Source: Halobacillus litoralis
Lineage (GTDB): Bacteria > Bacillota > Bacilli > Bacillales > Halobacillaceae
Length of the DNA: 64,000 nt
NCBI RefSeq assembly: GCF_009856415.1
Contig: NZ_WMEZ01000002.1
Span: 248,001-312,000, forward strand
Direction: 5' to 3'
The position numbers and the translations under genes were made by a program. This document shows positions 26,262-34,839 of this stretch, piece by piece. A model generated the notes under the pieces. It did no database searches and was not told the DNA's origin. It saw nothing but the letters and a program-made list of their open reading frames with translations. Every line of letters begins with the position of its first letter. Positions within the stretch are counted from its first letter, which is position 1.

Positions 26262-27657
26262 GATGCAGCACCAACTTCTGGCCTTTTTCCGGAAAAACTT
26301 TGCCTGGGTTCAAGATGCCGTTCGGGTCCCAGCTGTCCTTAATGCGCTTCATCATATCCAGTCCGATTTCTCCAAGTTCAAGCTCCATGAACGGTGCCTT
26401 CATCGTACCAATTCCGTGCTCGCCGGAAAGCGTGCCCCCAAGATCGAGGGCAGCCTGGAACATATCCTCCACTGCTTTTTCAACAAGCTTCATTTCTTCC
26501 ACATTTCGTTTGTCACATAAAATATTCGGGTGCAGGTTGCCGTCACCCGCATGCCCGAAGGCCACGACTTCCAGGCCGTACTTTTCTTTGATGAGCTCTA
26601 ATCGGTCCATAAAGTCCGGGATTTTGCTCCTCGGAACCGTTGCGTCTTCGGATACCTTCGTCGGCTTGATCTTCGCAATTGCAGGTGACACTTGCTTGCG
26701 TGCATGCCAGAGCTTGGCCGCTTCCTCATCACTTTTCGGAATGATGATTTCTTTCGCGCCCATCTCCTCCATAATCTCCTCGATCAGACCCCGCTCCACA
26801 CGCAATGTTTCGGGATGTCCATCGAGTTCAATGATAATGACGGCAGCCGCATCGACAGGCAGACCGACGGGTTGGAAGTTTTCGACGGCTACGATACAGG
26901 CTTGATCCATAAATTCCATCTTCGCTGGCAATATCCCTGACGTTAGCGTCTGGGATATCGCTTCGCCTGCTTTTCGCACTTCGTCAAAAGCAACCATGAT
27001 CGTCTGCACAGCGGGCGGCTTCGGCATCAGCTTTAGCGTAGCTCCTACAATGACGCCAAGCGTTCCTTCCGAACCGACAATCAGCTTCGTCAAGTCAATG
27101 CCTGTGACATTCTTGATCGTCTGACCCCCTGTCTTTATCATTTCACCTTCAGGGGTCACAACCTCCAAACCAAGCACGTGATCCTTCGTCACTCCATATT
27201 TCAGCCCTCGGGGACCGCCGGAGTTTTCCGCAAGGTTGCCTCCAATTGTTGCTACATGGGCACTACTTGGGTCTGGCGCGTACATCAGTCCGTGTTTTTC
27301 TGCCGCTTTATTGATATTCCCGGTCAACACGCTCGGCGTCACTTTTACCGTCAAATCACGCGGACTGAGGTCAATGACTGCTGGGAATTGAGACATATCC
27401 AGAACGATTCCACCATGCACAGGAAGGGGACCGCCGCTCAGGCAAGTGCCGGAACCGCGCGGATGGACCGGAACTTTGTAACGATTGGCAAGCTTCAGAA
27501 CATCAGCGACTTCCAGTTTTTCCTTCACCTGCACAACTGCATCCGGCAGGTGTTCCCCAAAAGAAGCATCAAAACTGTAACTGTGACGGTCGGCCAATGA
27601 GGTTAAAACACGCCCTTCCGGAAGCAAGGACTGGAGCTCTTCCAACCACTTTTCCAT
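26254..27657 (-). CDS. glcD: GlcD-type FAD-linked D-2-hydroxyacid dehydrogenase (probable D-lactate dehydrogenase)
   Basis: A 467-residue flavoprotein: FAD-binding type 4 domain with VHPRGSGTCLSGG and IGGNLAENSGGPRGLKYGVTKDHVLGLEVV, then the FAD-linked oxidase C-terminal domain with FGHAGDGNLHPNI and SGEHGIGTMKAPFM. The start at 27657 has AGGAGG nine bases upstream; the frame stays open far upstream but into murR. GlcD homologues oxidise glycolate or D-lactate to glyoxylate or pyruvate. Here MurQ would produce one D-lactate per MurNAc-6-P, which makes D-lactate the best guess. Specificity is inferred from context only. Confidence 0.9.
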   Translation of the reverse strand: MEKWLEELQSLLPEGRVLTSLADRHSYSFDASFGEHLPDAVVQVKEKLEVADVLKLANRYKVPVHPRGSGTCLSGGPLPVHGGIVLDMSQFPAVIDLSPRDLTVKVTPSVLTGNINKAAEKHGLMYAPDPSSAHVATIGGNLAENSGGPRGLKYGVTKDHVLGLEVVTPEGEMIKTGGQTIKNVTGIDLTKLIVGSEGTLGVIVGATLKLMPKPPAVQTIMVAFDEVRKAGEAISQTLTSGILPAKMEFMDQACIVAVENFQPVGLPVDAAAVIIIELDGHPETLRVERGLIEEIMEEMGAKEIIIPKSDEEAAKLWHARKQVSPAIAKIKPTKVSEDATVPRSKIPDFMDRLELIKEKYGLEVVAFGHAGDGNLHPNILCDKRNVEEMKLVEKAVEDMFQAALDLGGTLSGEHGIGTMKAPFMELELGEIGLDMMKRIKDSWDPNGILNPGKVFPEKGQKLVLHHD

Positions 27658-27671
27658 ACGATGTTTCCTCC

Positions 27672-28550
27672 TTATCCCTTTGTTTTCTTCGCTTTCAACA
27701 AATCCATGACGTCGGTAATTTCGTGAAAGTACTCCGAGGCTTTGTCCCACTGTTCCGTGACGACGTTGACAAAAAGAATGTCGATCATATGTAACTGGGC
27801 GAGACGGGAAGATGTGGCTCCACTCCGAAACGGTGCGGGGATCTCCCTTGAGGCAGAAATGTACAGCGAAACATCAGCATGCTCCGTCACAGGAGACTGT
27901 CCGTACCGCGTCAGGCTAATCGTCCGAGCTCCCTTTTTCTTTGCAATTTCCATAATCTTTGCTGTTTCATGAGTTTCACCAGAAAAAGAAATACCAAAGA
28001 CAACATCATTCTCCGTCACGTTGGCGATATTCATCGCCGCATTATGCATATCTGTAAACGCAGAGGTGGGTTTGTTCATCCGTAAAAATTTCTGCTGGGC
28101 ATCCTGAGCGATGATTCCTGAAGCACCTACACCGAAAAAGTGAATCGATCCTGCTTCATTCAACAGCTTCACCGCTTCTGATAACGTCCGGTAATCCACC
28201 ATCTCCGTCGTTTCGCGGATCGCCTGCAAGCTGTTGCTCGTTATTTTCTCTACTATTGAGTCTGAAGGCTCCCCCGGTTGAATGTCCCGGTACCTGGCCT
28301 CCGGTTTCTTTTGCAAATCGCCGGAAATCCTCAATTTCAACTCCTGCAAACCTTTCAATCCCAGTGATTTGCATAACCGAATGACGGCCGCGCTGCTCGT
28401 CGAACTCAGTTCACCAAGCTGTGTCGCCGTACAATGGATCGCTTCGTGAGGCTGATCCAAAATGAATTCGGCGATCTTTTTTTCAGAAGGCGGAAGCTTA
28501 TCTTTCATTTCATTTAGAATGACAAGCCCGCCAGTTAGTGAATTCTTCAT
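27672..28550 (-). CDS. murR: RpiR/MurR-family transcriptional regulator
   Basis: About 292 residues: N-terminal RpiR helix-turn-helix (LPPSEKKIAEFILDQPHEAIHCTATQLGELSSTSSAAVIRLCKSLGLKG) and a C-terminal SIS sugar-phosphate-binding domain (HFFGVGASGIIAQDAQQKF, VFGISFSGETHET). MurR proteins sense MurNAc-6-phosphate. The start is uncertain between the ATG at 28550 and GTGs at 28559-28562. It is inside the operon it probably regulates; a palindrome suited to a dimeric regulator lies before the operon's promoter at 33832-33860. Confidence 0.85.
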   Translation of the reverse strand: MKNSLTGGLVILNEMKDKLPPSEKKIAEFILDQPHEAIHCTATQLGELSSTSSAAVIRLCKSLGLKGLQELKLRISGDLQKKPEARYRDIQPGEPSDSIVEKITSNSLQAIRETTEMVDYRTLSEAVKLLNEAGSIHFFGVGASGIIAQDAQQKFLRMNKPTSAFTDMHNAAMNIANVTENDVVFGISFSGETHETAKIMEIAKKKGARTISLTRYGQSPVTEHADVSLYISASREIPAPFRSGATSSRLAQLHMIDILFVNVVTEQWDKASEYFHEITDVMDLLKAKKTKG

Positions 28551-28564
28551 TTCTATCACCACAC

Positions 28565-29401
28565 TTATCCTTTAATGGCGCCTTCGGTCATTCCTTTAAC
28601 GATTCGGCGTTGGAAAATCGCATACAATACAATCACTGGGACGATGGCAATGACGAGGCTCGCAAACAGCGTCCCCCATGCATTCGTGTACTGCGTTTCA
28701 TTACTAATATAATCAATCGCGAGAGCAAGCGTATAGTTTTCCTCTGTTTGAAGGAAGATGAGCGCCATAAAATACTCATTCCAAAACTGGATCATATTCA
28801 TAATCGTAACGGTAATGATCCCGGTTGTCGAAAGTGGCGTAATGATTTTCCACAGGATGCCATACGGCGACATCCCATCAATCGCTGCCGCTTCTTCCAG
28901 TGATTTTGGAATCGTTGCCATGAAACTCGTCAGAACGAAAATACTGAACGGCAATTGGCTGACCGCATAGACAATACTGAGCCCGAAGATGTTATCAAGC
29001 AAATTCAGCTGCATCAGTAGGAAGAACAACGGAATCCAGCCGAGGACCATCGGGATCATCATCGCTGAAATATAAAGCGTGAACAACAACCGGTTTCCGC
29101 GGAAACGCATGCGCTCTAACGCATAAGAAGTCGGAATCGCCATCGCAAGGGTCAGTGTCGCACCAAGACCGGTAACAATGAAACTATTAAACACACTCGC
29201 ATCGATATTGTAATTGCTCCATGCATCGACGAAATTACTGAAACTGAACGATTCCGGCAGCCCCCATGGATTGGCGTAGATTTCGGCATTGGATTTGAAT
29301 GCCCCCAACACCATCCAAAAAATCGGATATAAGACCGCCAGTGACCAGATGATCAATGGAATACGTACAATCGTCCTTGAAAAAATACTCCCTTTTTGCA
29401 C
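28565..29401 (-). CDS. Sugar ABC transporter permease (MalG type)
   Basis: A 278-residue permease with six membrane segments and the EAA loop EEAAAIDGMSPYGILWKIITPL of the carbohydrate class 1 (CUT1) family. The GTG start has AGGAGGGG before it. It pairs with the permease upstream and with the lipoprotein at 30460. No ATPase gene is in the operon, so a shared MsmX-like ATPase is probably used, as is common in Bacillus CUT1 importers. Substrate inferred as MurNAc or a muropeptide sugar. Confidence 0.9.
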   Translation of the reverse strand: MQKGSIFSRTIVRIPLIIWSLAVLYPIFWMVLGAFKSNAEIYANPWGLPESFSFSNFVDAWSNYNIDASVFNSFIVTGLGATLTLAMAIPTSYALERMRFRGNRLLFTLYISAMMIPMVLGWIPLFFLLMQLNLLDNIFGLSIVYAVSQLPFSIFVLTSFMATIPKSLEEAAAIDGMSPYGILWKIITPLSTTGIITVTIMNMIQFWNEYFMALIFLQTEENYTLALAIDYISNETQYTNAWGTLFASLVIAIVPVIVLYAIFQRRIVKGMTEGAIKG

Positions 29402-29420
29402 CCTATTCCCCTCCTGTCTG

Positions 29421-30314
29421 TTAATACTCCACTTTCTCTCTTCTCATCAGGAATTGCATAATCAAGACGGTCACGAGAGACAAAATCAAAATCATAACCC
29501 CGATCGTCGCCCCGTATCCGAAGTTGTATTTGACGAAAGCCTGTTCATATAAGTAGGAACCCATCACGTGTGTCGAGTTGTTCGGTCCACCTTTGGTCAT
29601 AACCTGAACAATAATGAAGGACCCGTTCAACGTCGTGATAATGATGTACAAAATGGAAATCTTGATTTGCGGCCAGATCAGCGGCAAGGTCACCTTCCAA
29701 AACTGCTGCCACTCGGTGGCCCCGTCAATTTCAGCCGCTTCATAATAACTCTTCGATATGTTAGAAATTCCGCCCATCAGCATGAGCATGAACAACCCGA
29801 TCCCTGCCCAGACAGAAGGTAATACAAGACTTGGCAACGCCCAGTCTTCACTTCCGAGCCACGGTCGCGTCCAACTCTCAAGACCGATTAACTCAAGACC
29901 TGAGTTCACAAGCCCGAGACTTGGGTTATAGATGAACATCCAGAGGATCCCGATGACGACCACGGACATGATGTTCGGGAAAAAGAAGACAATCCGATAA
30001 AATGGCGCTTCTTTGATTTTCATTTGCGTTAAAGCAACGGCAAAAAAGGTGGATAGAATCATGATGCCGATGACTTTTGTTATGACGAGAAAATAATCGT
30101 GCCAAATCGTACTTGGGATGATTTCATCACTGAACAACCGGCGATAATTTTCAAAACCTACGAACTCTGCGAGTGAAGATGCTCCCGACCATTTGAAAAA
30201 GGAATAATAAAGACCATTGAATAACGGGTACAACGTGAACACCGCAAACAATATGAATGTCGGAACAAGACAGAAGGCAAGGAACAAGTTCCGCTGTCGT
30301 TTGGACTGGACCAT
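29421..30314 (-). CDS. Sugar ABC transporter permease (MalF type)
   Basis: A 297-residue permease with six predicted membrane helices, N-terminal FLVPTFILFAVFTLYPLFNGLYYSFFKW and EAA loop YEAAEIDGATEWQQFWKVTLPLIWP. Typical MalF-class partner of the next permease, 19 bp apart. GAGGTGG precedes the ATG. Part of the proposed MurNAc importer. Confidence 0.9.
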   Translation of the reverse strand: MVQSKRQRNLFLAFCLVPTFILFAVFTLYPLFNGLYYSFFKWSGASSLAEFVGFENYRRLFSDEIIPSTIWHDYFLVITKVIGIMILSTFFAVALTQMKIKEAPFYRIVFFFPNIMSVVVIGILWMFIYNPSLGLVNSGLELIGLESWTRPWLGSEDWALPSLVLPSVWAGIGLFMLMLMGGISNISKSYYEAAEIDGATEWQQFWKVTLPLIWPQIKISILYIIITTLNGSFIIVQVMTKGGPNNSTHVMGSYLYEQAFVKYNFGYGATIGVMILILSLVTVLIMQFLMRREKVEY

Positions 30315-30368
30315 TTACAACCACCTCTTTTTCTAGTTTGAATATGTTTTTACTAGCATAAGTCAAGC

Positions 30369-30451
30369 AACAGCAGGATGGCTTTCCCGCTGCTGATTGG
30401 CTTATGCCTTTAAGAAAAATGGAATGTGAAGACATCCGCCTCCACATTCCA
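30369..30451 (-). other. Two intercistronic hairpins after the sugar-binding lipoprotein gene
   Basis: Minus strand: first TGGAATGTG/CACATTCCA (30420-30451) followed by TTTTTC, then a second stem around CAGCAG/CTGCTG (about 30369-30395). The first looks like a partial terminator that lowers permease expression relative to the binding protein. Confidence 0.65.
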
Positions 30452-30459
30452 CTTGTCCT

Positions 30460-31842
30460 TTACTCCAAACTGCTGCGGTATTCCGCTGCCGCTTGTTCAG
30501 CTTCCTCAACGAACTCTTCTGCCGTAATGTTACCAAGCATCAAAGATACGAGTGAGTTGCTGATTGGCGTTTCAAGCTCTGAACTCATCGGGTGTGGCTT
30601 TTGATAAATCTGGACTTGCTCAGGATCGTTAATCATCTCGTTGGCATCAATCAAGAATGGAGGAACTTCCTCACTGGAAGCTAGGTCGACCCCTTGCAAG
30701 TTCATGATCGCTCCCGTATGTTCAGAGAAACTCTTCGCATATTCTTTTGTGAAAACAAACTCGACGAAAGCTTTCGCTGCTTCTGGGTTTTCTGCTTTTT
30801 CTGCAATCGCTAATGGACGTAGATCTGGAACAATTGCCGCTGGTTCACCTTCATCCTGCATCGGAGAAGGAATGAATCCATATTCGAAGTCTTCCGGCGT
30901 ATCATTCGCCATTTCATTCGGCAGCCAGAAACCGACCGGAATAAATGCATTGTCATGAAGCAGGAAGTTCATCTGGGATTGCGTATGGTTCAACGCACCA
31001 AACCCGGAATCAATCATGCCTTCTTGCTGCATCTGCTCCACTTTTTTCATGACATTAAGGACAGGTTCACTCGTCCAGGCGCCTTCTGCACCTGTAATGA
31101 CATCATTAAGTAACTCGTCTCCACCTGCTGCACCAAAGGCAGGGTAAAGCATGCCGCGTAGGAAGTAGTATGGATATTGGCCTGTCGTTACGAAAGGTTC
31201 AATACCTTCATCTTCTTTGATCTGACTCATCGTATCCATGAAGCTCGGGAAGTCTTTCGGTACATCCCAATTGTTTTCTTCAAACCAGGCATTGTCATAC
31301 CATGTGCCCCACGTATCGAAGACAAGTGGTAAGCTGTAGATCTCTCCATCGTATTTAGCAGGGTCAACAATAAAACTTTCACCTAGAGCGGAGCCATCTT
31401 CAAGCTCAACGCCGCTCAACCATTCCGTCAAGTTCATAAGCTGACCATCTTCAACCATCTGTGTTTCACTGGAACCGGCACCATCAATGTAGACGACATC
31501 AGGTGGATCATCGGATACCCAGCGCGAACGCATTTCTTCATTAATATTAGGTCCTGCATGTTCCGTGATCGAGACATCCGGATACTCTTCCTGGAAATCG
31601 GCAATGACTTCTTTCCACCAAGAATCTCCATAACCACCGACAAAGTACTGAATCTCAAGCTCTCCCGAAACTTCACCGGATTCACTGGACTCTGAAGACC
31701 CTTCAGAACTAGACTCTTCTTCTGTGCCCTCGCTGTCTGTTTCTTCCGTCCCTGCTCCTGGTGCACAACCGACCAACAACAAGAAAGCGAACAAAACCGC
31801 CATCATCAACCAAGCAGATGTTTTCCGCCACATGCTCAACAT
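30460..31842 (-). CDS. Extracellular sugar-binding lipoprotein of ABC transporter
   Basis: A 460-residue lipoprotein: lipobox LLVGC near residues 22-26, a long Ser/Glu-rich linker (about 30-58), then a family 1 extracellular solute-binding protein fold (ELEIQYFVGGYGDSWWKEVIADFQEEYPDV). The mature region is strongly acidic, as in halophiles. It sits between murQ and the permeases; the ligand is therefore inferred to be MurNAc or a MurNAc-containing saccharide. The start is the first ATG after GGGGGAG; an ATG three codons later is possible. Confidence 0.9.
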   Translation of the reverse strand: MLSMWRKTSAWLMMAVLFAFLLLVGCAPGAGTEETDSEGTEEESSSEGSSESSESGEVSGELEIQYFVGGYGDSWWKEVIADFQEEYPDVSITEHAGPNINEEMRSRWVSDDPPDVVYIDGAGSSETQMVEDGQLMNLTEWLSGVELEDGSALGESFIVDPAKYDGEIYSLPLVFDTWGTWYDNAWFEENNWDVPKDFPSFMDTMSQIKEDEGIEPFVTTGQYPYYFLRGMLYPAFGAAGGDELLNDVITGAEGAWTSEPVLNVMKKVEQMQQEGMIDSGFGALNHTQSQMNFLLHDNAFIPVGFWLPNEMANDTPEDFEYGFIPSPMQDEGEPAAIVPDLRPLAIAEKAENPEAAKAFVEFVFTKEYAKSFSEHTGAIMNLQGVDLASSEEVPPFLIDANEMINDPEQVQIYQKPHPMSSELETPISNSLVSLMLGNITAEEFVEEAEQAAAEYRSSLE

Positions 31843-31870
31843 AAGCTCCCCCTTTTTGATTGAAAAATTT

Positions 31871-31900
31871 ATTTGAAACCATGAACAATGGTCTTCAAAT
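31871..31900 (-). other. Hairpin between murQ and the binding-protein gene
   Basis: ATTTGAA(G)ACCAT and ATGGTTTCAAAT pair with one bulged base, directly after the murQ stop. Its outer part TTTGAA...TTCAAA echoes the promoter palindrome, so it may be a processing hairpin or a second regulator site. Confidence 0.55.
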
Positions 31901-31902
31901 CA

Positions 31903-32805
31903 TTAAGATTCTTGCGTGGCTTTCCTCAAATTGCCCTCATTCGCCTGAAGCATTTGTTTGGCTTGCTCATAGGAAACGCTTCGCTTCAGCATGACAATTG
32001 CGGGCTTCACTTGCAGCTTCGCTTTTTTCAATGTGTCCTCCGCTTCCTCATAAGTCGCTGAGGTGCACTCCATCAGAATGCTTTTCGCGCGTTCTCTCAA
32101 TTTATGATTGCTTGCATGGACATCCACCATCAGATTTTCATAGACCTTCCCGAGTTTGACCATCGCTGTCGTACTCATCATGTTCAACACCATTTTGTGA
32201 GCTGTTGCTGCTTTCAGTCGTGTTGAACCTGTCAAAACTTCCGGTCCGACGACAACCTCGATCGGGCACTCAGCATAATCACTGATTTCAGAGCGGTTGT
32301 TGCACGACAAGGAGATCGTGTAAGCCCCAACCGCATGCGCATGTTTGAGAGCGCCGATTGGATAAGGTGTTCGGCCGCTGGCGGTGATGCCGACGACGAC
32401 ATCGTTTGAGGTGAGTTTCTTTGCCTTCAAGTCGGTTTCGCCTTGTGCCGCATTATCTTCGGAATTCTCTTTGGCCTTCGTGAAGGCGTCACCGCCCCCG
32501 GCCATGACCGCTTGAACCATATCTGGATCCACGAGGAAGGTCGGTGGACATTCGGAAGCGTCCAAAATACCCAGCCTTCCGCTCGTTCCTGCTCCTACAT
32601 AAAAGAGTCGGCCTCCCTTTTTCAAAGAAGCGGAAATATGATCGACAGCTTTCGTAATGGCCGGTAAAACCTGTTTGACGGCTTCTGCAACTTTGTGATC
32701 TTCTTCATTCATGACTTTCAGGATTTCAGCAGTCGTCATTTCATCCATGTTTTTCGTTCGTTCATTTCGTTGCTCTGTTGTTAGGAACGTCAAGGAATTC
32801 GTCAC
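31903..32805 (-). CDS. murQ: N-acetylmuramic acid 6-phosphate etherase MurQ
   Basis: A 300-residue SIS-fold enzyme that splits MurNAc-6-P into GlcNAc-6-P and D-lactate. Motifs: LTTEQRNERT at the start, RLFYVGAGTSGRLGILDASECPPTF, the catalytic Glu in SEDNAAQGETDL region, GITASGRTPYPIGAL, STRLKAATAHKMVLNM. The GTG at 32805 is favoured because AGGTGG lies eight bases before it; GTGs at 32814 and 32817 are too close to that site. It lies six bases after the kinase gene in the same operon. Confidence 0.93.
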   Translation of the reverse strand: MTNSLTFLTTEQRNERTKNMDEMTTAEILKVMNEEDHKVAEAVKQVLPAITKAVDHISASLKKGGRLFYVGAGTSGRLGILDASECPPTFLVDPDMVQAVMAGGGDAFTKAKENSEDNAAQGETDLKAKKLTSNDVVVGITASGRTPYPIGALKHAHAVGAYTISLSCNNRSEISDYAECPIEVVVGPEVLTGSTRLKAATAHKMVLNMMSTTAMVKLGKVYENLMVDVHASNHKLRERAKSILMECTSATYEEAEDTLKKAKLQVKPAIVMLKRSVSYEQAKQMLQANEGNLRKATQES

Positions 32806-32823
32806 CTTTGGCACCACCTTTGA

Positions 32824-33768
32824 TTAATTTTCCGGGATTGCTAACAGGGCTGCTCCAAACTCAGGTGGAGCATAGGGCTCTTTATATACGCCTAACCCTT
32901 TTGTTTCGATCTGCTGGATGAAATGTTGTTTCAGAACTTTTGAGTGCTTAAAAATAGACCCAGCTGCTGTAATGGTCGTATCACTTTCAAAACCGCGGCA
33001 AGCGATACTTTCCACATGTAAAACGAGTTCATCGGCCGCTTCTTTCAATATCTTCACCGCAACTTCATCCTGTCGCTCCGAAGCTTCGATCACGCATGTC
33101 GCAAGCTTGGCTATTTCGTGTTTTTCGTGTGTCCCCCCATATATGTGTCGGACAAGATCTTCAGGCTTATGTAAATTTAATTTCTCTAATATAAGAGGAG
33201 TAATAAGCGTTTCCTTTCCACGTCCATCTGCTTCCTTCGCCACTTTTGATAACGCTTTCAAAGAAAGATAGTATCCACTTCCTTCATCACCAATAAGATG
33301 GCCCCAGCCTCCACATTTATGGATAAGCCCTTCACGATCTACCCCAACAGCATTCGATCCTGTCCCTGAAATGACGAGAATTCCAGACTCATCTTTTAGG
33401 GAAAGCGCTCCTTTCAGCGCCGCTACACTATCGGATCCAACAAATGAGTTTAAATTTTCAGAAAATGATAAATCCCAAAAAATATCCTGCACAATCTTAC
33501 TCATTCTTTCTTCGTCCTCTGGTCTTCCAATACCAGCAAGTCCGAAGCCAATGCCTATGATCTGTGCAGAATCTACGTTGAATGTTTGTAATCCTTTTTT
33601 GATAAGAGCCGTTAAGCGATGACCCGCTTCCTCAAAACCAATCTGATGAGGATTGGTCCCCGGCCCATGGATGACTTTTGGTTGTTCCGGGTATGTACAG
33701 TGATTTGCTTCTAGGAACAGGCACGTCGTTTTCGTCCCGCCTCCGTCTATTCCAATCACATAGTTCAT
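32824..33768 (-). CDS. BadF/BadG-family N-acetylhexosamine kinase (MurK-like)
   Basis: A 314-residue ASKHA-fold kinase: N-terminal phosphate loop IGIDGGGTKTTCLFLE, middle GILVISGTGSNAVGV and GGWGHLIGDEGSGYYLSL, which are signatures of the BadF/BadG/BcrA/BcrD and GlcNAc kinase family. A clostridial member, MurK, is known to phosphorylate MurNAc and GlcNAc. As the first gene of an operon with murQ and an ABC importer, which delivers unphosphorylated sugar, it most likely makes MurNAc-6-P. GGAGG precedes the ATG. Confidence 0.88.
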   Translation of the reverse strand: MNYVIGIDGGGTKTTCLFLEANHCTYPEQPKVIHGPGTNPHQIGFEEAGHRLTALIKKGLQTFNVDSAQIIGIGFGLAGIGRPEDEERMSKIVQDIFWDLSFSENLNSFVGSDSVAALKGALSLKDESGILVISGTGSNAVGVDREGLIHKCGGWGHLIGDEGSGYYLSLKALSKVAKEADGRGKETLITPLILEKLNLHKPEDLVRHIYGGTHEKHEIAKLATCVIEASERQDEVAVKILKEAADELVLHVESIACRGFESDTTITAAGSIFKHSKVLKQHFIQQIETKGLGVYKEPYAPPEFGAALLAIPEN

Positions 33769-33796
33769 GGACTTCCTCCAAATCTTTGTTGGCTTT

Positions 33797-33860
33797 ATTA
33801 TAAAATTTATGAATTTTTATGTCAACATATGTTTTGAAATATTGTAATTATATTTCAAAA
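33797..33860 (-). promoter_or_regulatory. Promoter and putative MurR operator of the MurNAc operon
   Basis: Minus strand: consensus -35 TTGACA (33820-33825), 17-nt spacer, consensus -10 TATAAT (33797-33802). Six bases upstream of -35 lies a perfect palindrome with 11-bp arms TTTTGAAATAT/ATATTTCAAAA and a 7-nt centre (33832-33860). Confidence 0.75.
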
Positions 33861-33892
33861 GAGCCCCGATAGATAGGTTGATCAGAAATACT

Positions 33893-33947
33893 AAAAAGTG
33901 GTGTACCAGGTCATCCAATATTTGGATGACCTGGTACACCACTTTTT
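33893..33947. terminator. Palindromic repeat, copy B, acting as terminator
   Basis: A perfect 26-bp stem with 3-nt loop; each arm contains GGTGTACCAGGTCATCCAA and the ends give A and T runs. It lies 3' of the second NERD gene. It belongs to the CCAGGTCATAC repeat family. Confidence 0.85.
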
Positions 33948-33962
33948 TCCATGTAGTTTCAA

Positions 33963-34715
33963 TTATGATGTTCGGTTATAGGTGAATCGACATTCTGGAA
34001 AGCTTTTACACCCTTTATACGTCCCATATTTACCAATGCGATCAATCAGTTCTCCTCCGCAATTAGGGCACTTCATCTCTTTTACTTTTTGACGAATCCG
34101 TTCTTGTTTCTCCTTCACATTAATGACATGGTTTTCTCTCCTTGTTCTATCTTCAATATTATGATGGTTTAGCTTATAAATGATTCCTTTCATATTTGCA
34201 TTGGATATCAGTCTCTCATCATACATTTTGATTGTATTCAGTAAGTGAAAGTTATTCACTACATGTATCAAAGGAGAAGCAATGGTTATATCTTTCAGCG
34301 TAGATTTGGAACTGAAAGATATAATCGAACAAAAAGGATGAGAATAAGTTTTGCCTAATACCTCTTCTAAGCTTTTCATGTGACCATAATTCTGGTGGAC
34401 CGGATTCATGAATGTATGCTTTCTCTTATAAATAACCTGTGTCCACTTTTTACTTCTTTCAGCACCAAAAATCCATCCTTTATAATTTTTTGTCTCAATG
34501 ACAAAAACTCCGTAGATCGATACCACTACATGATCAATTTGAGTCGTTCCCTTCTCCGTTTCCAGCAATAAATCATTGATGACATAATACTCGTTGTTAT
34601 TCAGTCTTTTAAGTAGAAGGGAAACCTTAGCTTCTCCAATTTTCCCTTTAACCACTGGATTAGCAAGGGATCCTCCAAAAAACACCAAAACCAAAAGCAC
34701 AATCTTAAAGAACAC
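33963..34715 (-). CDS. NERD domain protein with C-terminal zinc finger
   Basis: A 250-residue protein: an N-terminal hydrophobic segment (KIVLLVLVFFGGSLA, possible membrane anchor), a NERD domain (about 25-140; KGKIGEAKVSLLLKRL, TQIDHVVVSIYGVFVIETKNYKGWIFG) and a C-terminal topoisomerase-type four-Cys zinc finger (CPNCGGELIDRIGKYGTYKGC...C). The D...E-x-K residues of the nuclease-like fold are present. It lies alone between two palindromic terminators, upstream of and co-directional with the MurNAc operon. Lower GC than its neighbours suggests possible acquisition. Function unknown. Confidence 0.85.
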   Translation of the reverse strand: MFFKIVLLVLVFFGGSLANPVVKGKIGEAKVSLLLKRLNNNEYYVINDLLLETEKGTTQIDHVVVSIYGVFVIETKNYKGWIFGAERSKKWTQVIYKRKHTFMNPVHQNYGHMKSLEEVLGKTYSHPFCSIISFSSKSTLKDITIASPLIHVVNNFHLLNTIKMYDERLISNANMKGIIYKLNHHNIEDRTRRENHVINVKEKQERIRQKVKEMKCPNCGGELIDRIGKYGTYKGCKSFPECRFTYNRTS

Positions 34716-34787
34716 AAGATCTCCTCCAAAAGCATGACGTTACCTCCACATCATTAATATCGGCAGAGATCCTATTTTGTAAAAAAT

Positions 34788-34829
34788 ACCACACCAGGTC
34801 CTCCAAATATTGGATGACCTGGTGTGGTT
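34788..34829. terminator. Palindromic repeat, copy C, acting as terminator
   Basis: Arms ACCACACCAGGTCCTCCAA and TTGGATGACCTGGTGTGGT pair with one mismatch around a 3-nt loop. It lies 3' of the alpha-glucosidase gene and belongs to the CCAGGTCATAC family. Confidence 0.8.
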
Positions 34830-34839
34830 ATTATTTCCA

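Noticed and set aside
26300-26905. Plus-strand open frame opposite glcD
   Set aside because: Shadow of the GlcD frame; no start signal or recognisable domain.
24981-27657. Photorespiratory-type glycolate oxidase function for glcD/glcF
   Set aside because: No glyoxylate or glcE gene is nearby and the operon context with murQ favours D-lactate; sequence alone cannot separate them.
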